A DNA stretch of 64,000 bases, taken from Methylobacterium organophilum (GTDB taxonomy: Bacteria > Pseudomonadota > Alphaproteobacteria > Rhizobiales > Beijerinckiaceae). Below are positions 53,315 through 61,408 of this stretch, one piece after another. Below the pieces are notes generated by a model that saw nothing but the letters and a program-made list of their open reading frames with translations, was not told the origin of the DNA and did no database searches. The position numbers and the translations under genes were made by a program. The stretch's first letter is position 1, and each line of letters opens with the position of its first letter. The DNA lies in contig NZ_BPQV01000001.1 in the NCBI RefSeq assembly GCF_022179465.1, positions 310,001-374,000 on the forward strand. Reading direction: 5' to 3'.

Positions 53315-56269
53315 ATGGCGCAGACGATCCCCTCCGGCTCGCAATCGAGCACCTACTCGATCACGACGCCCGACACCTACACCCTGAATGCCGGCGAGAC
53401 CCGCACCCAGACCTCGGGCATCGGCATCCAGGCCAATGTCTCGTCCGGCACCACCACGATCGACATCGAGGGCACGCTCAACGACACCGCTTCCGGCGCG
53501 CGCGCCATCCGGGCCAACATCGTGTCGGGCCGGCTGGTCGTCGGCACGAACGGCCGCGTCCAGTCCCTCAACGGCGATGCCGTGCAGGCGCAATCCGCCA
53601 CCGGCCGGTTCGACGTCGCCAATGGTGGCCAGATCATCTCCGCGAGCTCGATGGGAACGCCCACGGTCGGCGGCTCCAATCCGGGCACGGGCTTCGCCCT
53701 GAACTTCAACGCCGTCACCGGCGCCGCGAACGCCCCGGCCACGGATTTCACGAGCGGCGGCGTCATCACCAACGGCGCGGCCGACAACACCGCCGCCCTG
53801 ATCCGCAGCGACAGCGGCGACGCGATCCGCCTCGGCTCGCACCAGACGCTCGTCAATTACGGCACCATCAACGGCAACGGCCCGGTCAACGACTCGTCGA
53901 CGAACAACAGCTTCAACCAGACGGGCAACACCTCGACGGCGCAGACCTACGACGTCTCCCGCGGCGTGCGCATCAACCAGAACGGGGCGACCAGCGACCG
54001 GATCGACAATTACGGCACCATCACCGGCTCCCAGCACGGCGTCGATGTGGGCCAGACCAACGTCACCGGCCTCGTCGTCAACAACGTCGCCGGGGGCCAG
54101 ATCATCGGGCGCAACGGCTCGGGCGTCGGCTCGGACACCACGGGTGCGGCGGCCAACACGGTCACGGTGACGAATTCGGGCCTGATCCGCGGCGCCTACG
54201 CGCCGGCCTATGACCGAGCGGGCTACCGGACCGTGGACGGGGACGGAGACGGCGTCGACGTCGATGGGGGCGCCACCATCACCAACAATGCCGGCAGCGT
54301 GATCGAGGGCACGGGCGCGGGCGGCTACGACAGCAACGGCCGCCTCAACAACAGCGAAGGCATCTCGATCGGCGGCGGCGTCATCACCAACGACGGCACG
54401 ATCCGCGGCGCGGCCTACGGCATCGTCGTCAACAACGACTCGAACACCGACGGCAGCCGCAGCGGCGTAGCGGCGACCTCGATCGTCAACGGCGCGAGCG
54501 GCCAGATCTCCGGCGAGAACGGCTACGCGATCCGCCTGGAGAACAAGACCGGCAACGCGGCCATCGACAACGACACGATCGTCAATGCCGGCACGATCAC
54601 CGGCAACGGCACGATCCCGACCGGCACGGTCCTGCGCCAGGACGGAAGCGCGGATCCGGGCACCGTCGGCACCCTGGACGGCACCGGCTACACCACCGCG
54701 GATGCGGGCTCGGCACGCTTCATCCGGGGCGACGGTTCGGCGATCCAGACCGGCGAGGGCAGCGACACCCTCAGCAACTACGGCACGATCACCGGCAATA
54801 CGGGCCGCGCGATCAACCTGGAAGGCGGCGACGACACCCTGAACCTCTATACGGGCTCCTCCGTCAGCGGACGGATCGACGGGGGTGCGGGCACCGACAC
54901 GCTCAACCTGCGCCTCGACGACCGCCCAGCCACGGCCGCGAGCGGGTCCGGCTCCCTGGGCGCCAATTCGGGCGCGACCACCGGCACCCTCGCCAACGTG
55001 GTGAATGTCGAGAAGCTCGCGGTCCAGGGCGGCTCCTGGACGATCCAGGACATGCAGGCCTACGGCGCCGGCATCGCCATCGACGCCCATGCGGGGCTCA
55101 CGGTGGGTGCGGGGGGCAGCCTCGCCGGGACGGTCGCGAATGCCGGGACGCTGACCTTCGCCCATCGCGGCGACCTCGCCATGGCGGACACGATCTCGGG
55201 GCAGGGCAGCCTGGTGCAGGCGGGAAGCGGGGCGCTGACGCTCAGCGGCGCCAACAGCTACAGCGGCGGCACCACGATCCAGTCCGGCAACCTCACCCTC
55301 GCGGCGGCCGGCGCGGCCGGCACCGGCGCGATCGCCTTCCCCACGCTGACAGGCGAGGCGACCGCCCGGTTGACGCTGACGGCGGCCGCGCAGCCGAACG
55401 CCGTCACCTTCGCCAACACCATCGCCAATTTCGGCACCGGCTCCGAGCTCGACCTCGCCGGGCTCACGGATGCGCGCGTCAGCTTCAACGCCAGCAGCAG
55501 CCTGCTGACGGTGGCGGGCACGAGCGGCGGCAATGCGATCACCCAGAGCTACCGCTTCTCGGGCGCGGCCTCGACCGCCTTCACCACGCGCAGCGACGGC
55601 AATGGCGGCACCCTGATCACGGTCTGCTTCACCACCGGCACCCGGATCCAGACCCGGCGCGGCGCGGTGCCGGTGGAAGCGCTGCGGGTCGGCGACCAGG
55701 CGGTGACCGCCTCGGGGGGCCTGCGGCCGATCATCTGGATCGGCCACCGGGATCTCGACGGCGCGGGCGAGCCCCTGCACCACGACCAGCAGCCGATCCG
55801 CATCCGTAAGGGCGCCTTCGGCCGGGATGCGGAGGGCCGGCCCCTGCCGGCGCGGGCGCTGTTCCTCTCGCCCGGCCATCCGGTCCTCGTCGGGGCGGAT
55901 GCGGACAATGAGGGCGGCGTGCTGGTGCCGATCATGTGCCTGATCAACGGCACCAGCATCGCCCGCCTGGCTGCGCCCCGCGTCACCTACTGGCACGTGG
56001 AGCTCGACGCCCACGACATCCTGCTCGCGGAAGGGCTGCCGGCGGAGAGCTATCTCGACGGGGGCAACCGTCTCTTCTTCACGGAAGGCAGCGACCACGC
56101 CCTGCACAACCCGGACTTCGTGCCCCCGGGCTGGAACGGCCGCTGCCGGCCGGTCGCCGTGGACGGCCCCCTGGTCGAGGCCGAGCGGGCACGCCTCGGC
56201 GCGGTCTTCGCGGCGGAGCTCACCGGGCATTGCGGGTGGGTCGCCCCGGAGAGCTGGCGCGGCGCATAG
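53315..56269 (+). CDS. Large repetitive surface-type protein ending in a Hint domain
   Basis: A 984-residue protein. Residues about 15-650 are a beta-helix-type passenger made of irregular repeats such as TLVNYGTINGNGP, DNYGTITGSQHGVDV, TVTNSGLIRGAY, VNAGTITGNG and LSNYGTITGNTGRAINLEGG, rich in Asn, Gly, Thr and Ser. Around 630-760 come autotransporter-associated-repeat segments (ALTLSGANSYSGGTTIQSGN). From Cys771 (VCFTTGTRIQTRRGAVPVEA, LRVGDQAVTASGGLRPIIWI) it becomes a Hint domain with SPGHPVLV (His855) and VELDAHDILLAEGLPAESYL, a Hint_2 hallmark. No Sec signal peptide and no C-terminal beta-barrel are visible. Autoprocessing is expected from the Hint fold but not shown. The passenger may be exported by another route. 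Confidence 0.88.
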   Translation: MAQTIPSGSQSSTYSITTPDTYTLNAGETRTQTSGIGIQANVSSGTTTIDIEGTLNDTASGARAIRANIVSGRLVVGTNGRVQSLNGDAVQAQSATGRFDVANGGQIISASSMGTPTVGGSNPGTGFALNFNAVTGAANAPATDFTSGGVITNGAADNTAALIRSDSGDAIRLGSHQTLVNYGTINGNGPVNDSSTNNSFNQTGNTSTAQTYDVSRGVRINQNGATSDRIDNYGTITGSQHGVDVGQTNVTGLVVNNVAGGQIIGRNGSGVGSDTTGAAANTVTVTNSGLIRGAYAPAYDRAGYRTVDGDGDGVDVDGGATITNNAGSVIEGTGAGGYDSNGRLNNSEGISIGGGVITNDGTIRGAAYGIVVNNDSNTDGSRSGVAATSIVNGASGQISGENGYAIRLENKTGNAAIDNDTIVNAGTITGNGTIPTGTVLRQDGSADPGTVGTLDGTGYTTADAGSARFIRGDGSAIQTGEGSDTLSNYGTITGNTGRAINLEGGDDTLNLYTGSSVSGRIDGGAGTDTLNLRLDDRPATAASGSGSLGANSGATTGTLANVVNVEKLAVQGGSWTIQDMQAYGAGIAIDAHAGLTVGAGGSLAGTVANAGTLTFAHRGDLAMADTISGQGSLVQAGSGALTLSGANSYSGGTTIQSGNLTLAAAGAAGTGAIAFPTLTGEATARLTLTAAAQPNAVTFANTIANFGTGSELDLAGLTDARVSFNASSSLLTVAGTSGGNAITQSYRFSGAASTAFTTRSDGNGGTLITVCFTTGTRIQTRRGAVPVEALRVGDQAVTASGGLRPIIWIGHRDLDGAGEPLHHDQQPIRIRKGAFGRDAEGRPLPARALFLSPGHPVLVGADADNEGGVLVPIMCLINGTSIARLAAPRVTYWHVELDAHDILLAEGLPAESYLDGGNRLFFTEGSDHALHNPDFVPPGWNGRCRPVAVDGPLVEAERARLGAVFAAELTGHCGWVAPESWRGA

Positions 56270-56475
56270 CCCGGCCTCGTCCCCCGAGTCTCGGCCCGTC
56301 CGTCCCTCCCTGACAACGGCTGCGAGGGGACGGCGGCGTCCATTCCCATCCGCGCCGCGCGTGACGCAAGCCCCTTGGAGAAGCACTCCGCGAAGCAGCT
56401 CGTCACAACCGCTTCGTCACGCACCGTACAAAACAAAGGTTGTATGGCTTATTGTCCGGTTGTCGACACTATCCT

Positions 56476-57321
56476 ATGTTGATCCAGACAGAGCAAATAC
56501 TGTCTGCTTTCGGACCGTTCTCCGAGATCGATCACAATCTAATCGCCTTTGTCGACCAATCGTTTATTCGGCACGCGCAAACGTTTGCCCAGCTGCCGAT
56601 CTGTGTCTTGCCTGCTTCTTCGTCCTGCCAGAACCGCCTGCTCGCCCTTCTCTCAAAGGACGACCTCGCGCTTCTCGAACCACATCTTGAGCCGTTCAAC
56701 GCGCCCTTGGGGACTGTGCTCGTCGAGCCGGACCAGCCGATCCTCCACGCGCATTTTCCCGAAACCGGCCTGTGCTCCGTGATCGCGGCCTCGCGGGAGG
56801 GCAGCCGGATCGAGATCGGTCTGTTCGGGCGGGACGGCTTCGGCAGCGCGGCCCTCGCGCTGGGCAGCGACCGCATCCCGCACCAGATCTTCATGCAGGT
56901 CGGGGGCGGCGGTCAGCGGATCCGGACCGACCTCCTCAAACGGGCGATCGAGGCCAGCCCAACCCTGCGCGCGCTGCTGCTGCGCTACGCGCAGACCTTC
57001 CTGGTCCAGATCGCCCAGACGGCCCTGGCCAATGCCAGCGCGCCGGTCGAGGAGCGCCTGGCACGCTGGCTCGTGATGTATCACGACCGCCAGGACGGCG
57101 AGGTCCTCTCGATCACCCACGAACTCTTGTCGATGATGCTGGGCGTGCGCCGGCCGACCGTCACGGTGGCCCTGCAGATGCTGGAGGGCGCGGGCCTGAT
57201 CCAGGCCAAGCGCGGGCGCATCATCGTGCTCAACCGGGCCCGGCTGATCAAGGCCGCCGGCGAGGCCTACGGGCCGGCGGAGAGCGAGTACGAGCGCTTG
57301 ATCGGGTCCCTGCGGGGCTGA
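56476..57321 (+). CDS. Crp/Fnr-family transcription regulator 1
   Basis: The product has a cNMP-binding domain (PASSSCQNRLLALLSKDDLA, VLVEPDQPILHAHFPETGLC, EIGLFGRDGFGSAALALGSD), a dimer helix and a C-terminal helix-turn-helix (LSITHELLSMMLGVRRPTVT, VALQMLEGAGLIQAKRGRII). The start is not certain. The ATG at 56476 is the only ATG in frame; the first 50 codons are AT-rich and may be leader, in which case a TTG at 56608 (then LPASSS) is the better start. There is no cysteine cluster typical of Fnr [4Fe-4S] sensors. It resembles the regulator at 57534 in the helix-turn-helix, pointing to a duplication. Confidence 0.85.
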   Translation: MLIQTEQILSAFGPFSEIDHNLIAFVDQSFIRHAQTFAQLPICVLPASSSCQNRLLALLSKDDLALLEPHLEPFNAPLGTVLVEPDQPILHAHFPETGLCSVIAASREGSRIEIGLFGRDGFGSAALALGSDRIPHQIFMQVGGGGQRIRTDLLKRAIEASPTLRALLLRYAQTFLVQIAQTALANASAPVEERLARWLVMYHDRQDGEVLSITHELLSMMLGVRRPTVTVALQMLEGAGLIQAKRGRIIVLNRARLIKAAGEAYGPAESEYERLIGSLRG

Positions 57322-57342
57322 GGGGACCGGCGGCCGCTCGGA

Positions 57343-57576
57343 TCACAGCAGCGTGTCGCAGGGAACCTCCGCGAGGGCCGTGCCGGCCTCGTCGGTGATC
57401 ACGAACACGTCGTGCCGCCATTTGCGCGGCGCCCCGTAGACATGGGGCAGGCGCAGCATCTCGCGCAGGATCGCGAGGGCAAGTCCGCGCGCCGCGTCGA
57501 GATCGGGGAGCTCGTCGCCTTCCTCGTCGCGGATCAGGACGCCGCGGCGACGTGTGTTGAGGAAGTAGCGCGGCAG
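57343..57576 (-). CDS. DUF6894-type small protein with apparent CTG start
   Basis: The 77-residue product matches the small DUF6894 family well known from Methylobacterium-like genomes: LPRYFLNTRRRGVLIRDEEG, then DELPDLDAARGLALAILREM and a C-terminal VFVITDEAGTALAEV. Family members normally start MPRYFF. No ATG, GTG or TTG exists nearby in this frame. The codon in the Met position is CTG (57576-57574), with GGGGAGG six bases before it. Thus CTG probably initiates. The 5' end overlaps the end of the regulator gene at 57534, so translation may be coupled. Function unknown. Confidence 0.65.
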   Translation of the reverse strand: MPRYFLNTRRRGVLIRDEEGDELPDLDAARGLALAILREMLRLPHVYGAPRKWRHDVFVITDEAGTALAEVPCDTLL

Positions 57577-58289
57577 GGTTCCGCCTCCCCGAGCAACCGC
57601 TCGTATTCCGCCTCGGCCGTCCCGTAGGTGTCGCGGGCGAGGTCCTTCAGTTGATCGCGGTCGAGCACGATGACGCGCCCGCGCCTGGCCTGAATCATCC
57701 GGCGCCCTTCCAGAACATGCATCGCGGTCGTGACGCCGGGACGGCGCACGCCGAGCATGAGCGCCATGAAATCGTGCGTGAGGGGCAGCTCGTTCCTGCG
57801 CAGGCGATCCTGCGTCATGAGGATCCAACGGGCGAGGCGGATCTCGATGGTGCAGTCCGCGTTGGCGTAAACGGTCTCTCCGACCTGTACGATCAGGCTC
57901 TGGACATAACGCCCCAGGACGCCCCGCAGTGCCGGGCTGGCCTCGAGGGCCGCCTGCAGGTCGGAGGCCTCGATGCGGAGCATCGACCCCTCCGCCTGCA
58001 CCATCGCGTTGTGCGGCGTGCGCCCGGTGCCCAGCACGAGCGGCGTGCCGACGAAGCCTTCATAGCCCACGAGGCCGATCTCGACGCGGCCTTCCACCGT
58101 GTCGCAGATCAGCGAGACGAGCCCGTCCTCCGGAAAATAGCCATGGGTGATCGGCTCGCGGGCCATGACGAGCGGCTGCCGCATGCTCATGGACACTCGT
58201 TCGAGACTCGGCGCGAGGCGCTCGAACTCCATCGGCGTCAAGGCCGCGAGCAGCCGGTTGCGGACAATGTCGTGGTGAAGCTGGGACAC
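57534..58289 (-). CDS. Crp/Fnr-family transcription regulator 2
   Basis: A 251-residue Crp-like regulator. The cNMP-binding domain contains QPLVMAREPITHGYFPEDGL and EIGLVGYEGFVGTPLVLGTG. A long dimer helix is followed by the helix-turn-helix LPLTHDFMALMLGVRRPGVT with TAMHVLEGRRMIQARRGRVI. No iron-sulphur cysteines. The start is GTG at 58289 (then SQLHHDIVRN), with a GGAG in place; longer frames reach 58367 but are less likely. It shares its helix-turn-helix wording with the regulator at 56476. The last 40 bases overlap the DUF6894 gene. Confidence 0.9.
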   Translation of the reverse strand: MSQLHHDIVRNRLLAALTPMEFERLAPSLERVSMSMRQPLVMAREPITHGYFPEDGLVSLICDTVEGRVEIGLVGYEGFVGTPLVLGTGRTPHNAMVQAEGSMLRIEASDLQAALEASPALRGVLGRYVQSLIVQVGETVYANADCTIEIRLARWILMTQDRLRRNELPLTHDFMALMLGVRRPGVTTAMHVLEGRRMIQARRGRVIVLDRDQLKDLARDTYGTAEAEYERLLGEAEPCRATSSTHVAAAS

Positions 58290-58901
58290 GGCTCCACTCC
58301 CTCTTCGAGAATTTCCCGCACAGGTTGTGCAGCAGCGGCGACGCCCCGGCTCGCCCGCCCGAGCCATCCAGCCCGGGCCGGCCTCTCGCCTATCGAGGCA
58401 AACCTCTTGCCAAGCATCGCGAATTTCGGACGCGGCGCCTGTGCGACGTCGGGACCGCTCCCCTTACTTAAGGACGATCAGGCGAAAAACGACCAGCGTA
58501 CGATCTCATACCGAGGGGGCGAGAAAACAAAGTACGGTTTCAGACCCAAGATACAACCTATATTTAAGATGATAAAACCCTGGGTTAAGGATATTTCCTG
58601 CGGGATCCGGGCCTCATCGCCACGGGCTCCTCGGCGCGTCCGAGATTTTTCTGGAGAAATCGGACCCGGCCGGTTGTTTTTCTGATCACGCTCGATCGCA
58701 GGATCGGGTTGGATCTTTTCGATGCTTGGGCAACGATCGGATCTCATCGCGCCGGGCCGTCGAGCCGGGAGAGCGGGACAACCGGGCGGAGACGGCATCG
58801 AGGGAGGCCTCTGTCGTGAGTCATGCACCCACGTCGTCCCACGGAAACCCGGCGGCCGCCTCGCGGACCATGCGCCCTGCGGAACGGCTGGGGACCGAGC
58901 A
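58290..58901. other. Divergent gap between regulators 2 and 3
   Basis: 612 bp. Between about 58480 and 58600 the sequence is AT-rich and probably holds promoters for both regulators. No strong palindrome or gene was found. If regulator 3 starts at the ATG at 58722 instead of 58902, the gap is shorter. Confidence 0.5.
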
Positions 58902-59672
58902 TTGACCGGCCTCCAGGCTCCCCTCGCCCGCCCCCGCAACGGAACAGCCCCCTCGCCCGACAGCGCGGGAGAAGTCCTCGTCGCCCGGCTCGCCGGCTTC
59001 GTCCCCCTTTCCCCCGACGACCGGACGGCCCTGTCCCAGCTCGCGCGGCGGGAGACCTACGTGCCGGCCCATATGGATCTCGTCCACGAGGGCGAGGCGA
59101 CGGATAGCGCCTTCCTCGTGCTGGAGGGGATCGCCTGCCGCTATGTCGAGAATGCCGCCGGCGCGCGCCAGATCCTGGCCCTGCTGCTGCCGGGCGACCT
59201 CTGCGACACCGATCTGGGCCACCTGACGCAGTGGGATCACGGCATCGCGGCCCTGTCGCCCTGCCAGGTGGCCCGCGTGCCGCGGACCAAGCTCGAGGGG
59301 CTGATCGCAACCCATCCCGCCGTCACGCAGGCCTTCCGGCTGGCCAAGCTCGAAGCGGAAGCGCGAAGCCGCAACTGGCTGGCCGCCCTCGGCATCTGCC
59401 GGGCCACGGAGCGGCTGACGCGGGTGCTGTGCGAGATCCTCGACCGGCTGCACGCCGTGGGTCTTTCCGGCCCGAGCGATTGCCCGCTGCCGCTGACGCA
59501 GATGGATCTCGCCGAGTGCATCGGCACGAGCAGCGTCCACGTCAACCGCACGCTGCAGGAGCTGCGCCGCTCAGGCACGATGGAGTTGAAGGGCGGCCGC
59601 CTGCGCATCCTCGACCGGGCCGGCCTGGAGGCCCTGAACGGCCACAGGCGCCCCCCGCTCCCGAACGTCTGA
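58902..59672 (+). CDS. Crp/Fnr-family transcription regulator 3
   Basis: A Crp-like regulator with cNMP-binding domain (VARLAGFVPLSPDDRTALSQ, RRETYVPAHMDLVHEGEATD, LLPGDLCDTDLGHLTQWDHG) and helix-turn-helix (LPLTQMDLAECIGTSSVHVN, RTLQELRRSGTMELKGGRLR). It differs from regulators 1 and 2 and is closer in style to the 'TQxDLAxxxGxSxVHVNR' Crp group common in Alphaproteobacteria. The start is uncertain: the frame is open back to an ATG at 58722, but that stretch reads like non-coding Arg/Gly sequence. A TTG at 58902 gives a normal length of 256 residues. Confidence 0.85.
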   Translation: MTGLQAPLARPRNGTAPSPDSAGEVLVARLAGFVPLSPDDRTALSQLARRETYVPAHMDLVHEGEATDSAFLVLEGIACRYVENAAGARQILALLLPGDLCDTDLGHLTQWDHGIAALSPCQVARVPRTKLEGLIATHPAVTQAFRLAKLEAEARSRNWLAALGICRATERLTRVLCEILDRLHAVGLSGPSDCPLPLTQMDLAECIGTSSVHVNRTLQELRRSGTMELKGGRLRILDRAGLEALNGHRRPPLPNV

Positions 59673-59724
59673 TCGGCCCTCCGATGCTCAGGCCCGCGCA
59701 GGCGGCCGGAGGAGGGCGCTTCCT

Positions 59725-60069
59725 TCAGAGCCCCTTGCAGCGCATCCGGATCAGGCCGGCGAATTCCTGCTCCGAGCCCTGGACCTGACCGAGGCGGTCG
59801 CGCCGCTCGGGGCCCGACAGGCAACGGCCATAGACGCCGGCGATCCGCCGCATCGTGTCGATGTGCCGGCGCCAGACCCGGCAGCGGGAGGCCTCATCCT
59901 CGCCCGCCGTCTCCAGCTGCTCGATCGCCTGGCGCTGCATCGAGTTCGCCACCAGCACGTCCCGGGCGCAGACGGCGTCCTGGGCCCGGGCCGGAGAGAG
60001 GACCGGGCCGGCTGCGAGCAGAGCGATGACCGGAAGCAGGGCGCGCACGCGCAAGGGAGCGTCCCTCAC
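59725..60069 (-). CDS. Small secreted protein after ptsN
   Basis: A 114-residue protein with a signal peptide (LLPVIALLAAGPVLSPARA) and three cysteines in the mature part (VCARDV, SRCRVW, GRCLSG; a fourth in MRCKGL at the end). The pattern suggests disulfides in a helical periplasmic protein. It starts with a GTG overlapping the ptsN stop (GTGA), so it is co-translated with ptsN. No known domain recognised. Confidence 0.75.
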   Translation of the reverse strand: MRDAPLRVRALLPVIALLAAGPVLSPARAQDAVCARDVLVANSMQRQAIEQLETAGEDEASRCRVWRRHIDTMRRIAGVYGRCLSGPERRDRLGQVQGSEQEFAGLIRMRCKGL

Positions 60070-60533
60070 GCCGCCTGGGACGCGGCGTTGTGGGTCAGGA
60101 GCGCGAACAGGGCGCTCTCGTCCCGCGCATTGCGGATCCGTTGCAGCATGCCCGGCTCGCGCAGCACCCGGGCCACCTGGGCCAGGGCCTTGAGATGGTC
60201 GGCCCCCGCGCTCTCGGGCGCGAGCAGGAGGAAGGCGACATCCACCGGCTGGGCGTCGAGGGCCTCGAAATCCACGGGCCGGTCGAGGCGCGCCACCATC
60301 CCGAACATCCGGTTGAGCTTGGCGAGCTTGCCGTGCGGGATCGCGACGCCGTCGCCGATCCCCGTCGAGCCCAGCCGCTCGCGCTGGAGCAGCGTCTCGA
60401 ACACCTCGCGCTCGTCGAGCTCGGGCAGCCGCTGGGCGGCCTGGGCGCTCAGATCCTGAAGCACCTGCTTCTTGGTCCGCGCCCGCAGGTTCGGGATCAC
60501 GGCATCCGGCTGAAGGAATTCCAAGATCGGCAT
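60066..60533 (-). CDS. ptsN: PTS IIA-like nitrogen-regulatory protein PtsN
   Basis: EIIA-Ntr of the nitrogen phosphotransferase system; regulates potassium, nitrogen and stress responses. The 155-residue protein has the phosphorylated His in GIGDGVAIPHGKLAKLNRMF and the surrounding FETLLQRERLGSTG and ARLDRPVDFEALDAQPVDVA. LAQVARVLREPGML is typical of the family. The ATG at 60533 begins MPILEFLQPDAV. It lies downstream of rpoN-hpf in the usual order, 166 bp after hpf. Confidence 0.96.
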   Translation of the reverse strand: MPILEFLQPDAVIPNLRARTKKQVLQDLSAQAAQRLPELDEREVFETLLQRERLGSTGIGDGVAIPHGKLAKLNRMFGMVARLDRPVDFEALDAQPVDVAFLLLAPESAGADHLKALAQVARVLREPGMLQRIRNARDESALFALLTHNAASQAA

Positions 60534-60699
60534 GGAGGACGCTTCGCCCCTCGTCGGCACCCCAGGCGGATGCCGTACACTACAACCGGGTGGTCGCCCC
60601 GGCCTATCCGTCAAAAGCGCGTCTCCGACCGCTCTCCGACAGGCCATCGAGCCCGCAAGAGTCCTGCCAGCCGAGGCCGAGCCCGCCTCCGGGCCGGGC

Positions 60700-61299
60700 T
60701 CAGGCCCGCTCGGGAGGGTCGACCCAACCGATCGCGCCGTCGCTGCGCCGATATACGACGTTCACGCGGCCGGTGCCAGCGTGGACGAAGACGACGACCG
60801 GAGCACCGGTCAGGTCGAGGGCGGTGACCGCCTCGCTGACCGATTGCCGGCGCAGGGTCCGGGTCGACTCGGCCACGACCGGCGGATGCTCGGCCTCGCC
60901 GTCGGCGCCGGACTCGTCCTCCCCCTCCTCGTCGATCGGGGCGAAGACGGCGTAGGCCGCTTCTACGTCGGCCCCGTTGTGGCTCTGCGCGTTGTGGTCC
61001 TTGAGGCGGTGCTTGTAGCGCCTCAGGCGCTTCTCCAGGCGGTCGGCGGTCTGCTCGAAGCTCGCATGGGGGTCGTGCGCGGCCGCCGAGGCCTCCAGCG
61101 TCAGGCCGGAGGCGAGGTGTACCACGCAATCCGTGCGGTAGGCGGTGCCGTCCCTGCGCAGGGTCACATGCCCCGTGCAGGAGCCGCTCATGTGGCTGTC
61201 GAGATATTTGCCGAGGGTTGCGGACATCCGGTCCTGCACCCGCCCTCGCAATGCTTCGCCGAGATCCAGGCCATGCCCCGTGACCCGCAAACCAGCCAT
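60700..61299 (-). CDS. hpf: Long-form ribosome hibernation-promoting factor
   Basis: HPF puts ribosomes into inactive 100S dimers in stationary phase. The 199-residue long form has the RaiA-like N-terminal domain (MAGLRVTGHGLDLGEALRGR, AAAHDPHASFEQTADRLEKR). A linker of about 30 acidic residues follows, then the C-terminal dimerisation domain (VVAESTRTLRRQSVSEAVTA, RVNVVYRRSDGAIGWVDPP). The ATG at 61299 has GGAGACG upstream. The gene follows rpoN directly, as in many Alphaproteobacteria. Confidence 0.95.
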   Translation of the reverse strand: MAGLRVTGHGLDLGEALRGRVQDRMSATLGKYLDSHMSGSCTGHVTLRRDGTAYRTDCVVHLASGLTLEASAAAHDPHASFEQTADRLEKRLRRYKHRLKDHNAQSHNGADVEAAYAVFAPIDEEGEDESGADGEAEHPPVVAESTRTLRRQSVSEAVTALDLTGAPVVVFVHAGTGRVNVVYRRSDGAIGWVDPPERA

Positions 61300-61408
61300 C
61301 GACGTCTCCGATCTTTTCCGGGACGCCCAGAACTAGGAAGGGGGCCGATCCAAGTCAACGCGATGCCGGCATCCGAAATGCCGGTTCGAAGCCAACAGGG
61401 CCAAAGTG

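Noticed and set aside
52941-53387. 148-codon plus-strand frame before the Hint gene
   Set aside because: Arg/Pro-rich with no signal or domain, and it overlaps the Hint start.
52919-56386. A 1155-codon open frame on the minus strand opposite the Hint protein
   Set aside because: Residues are Ala/Gly/Asp/Arg biased with no motif. High GC suppresses stop codons on the reverse of a coding strand. The plus-strand frame has clear domain structure.
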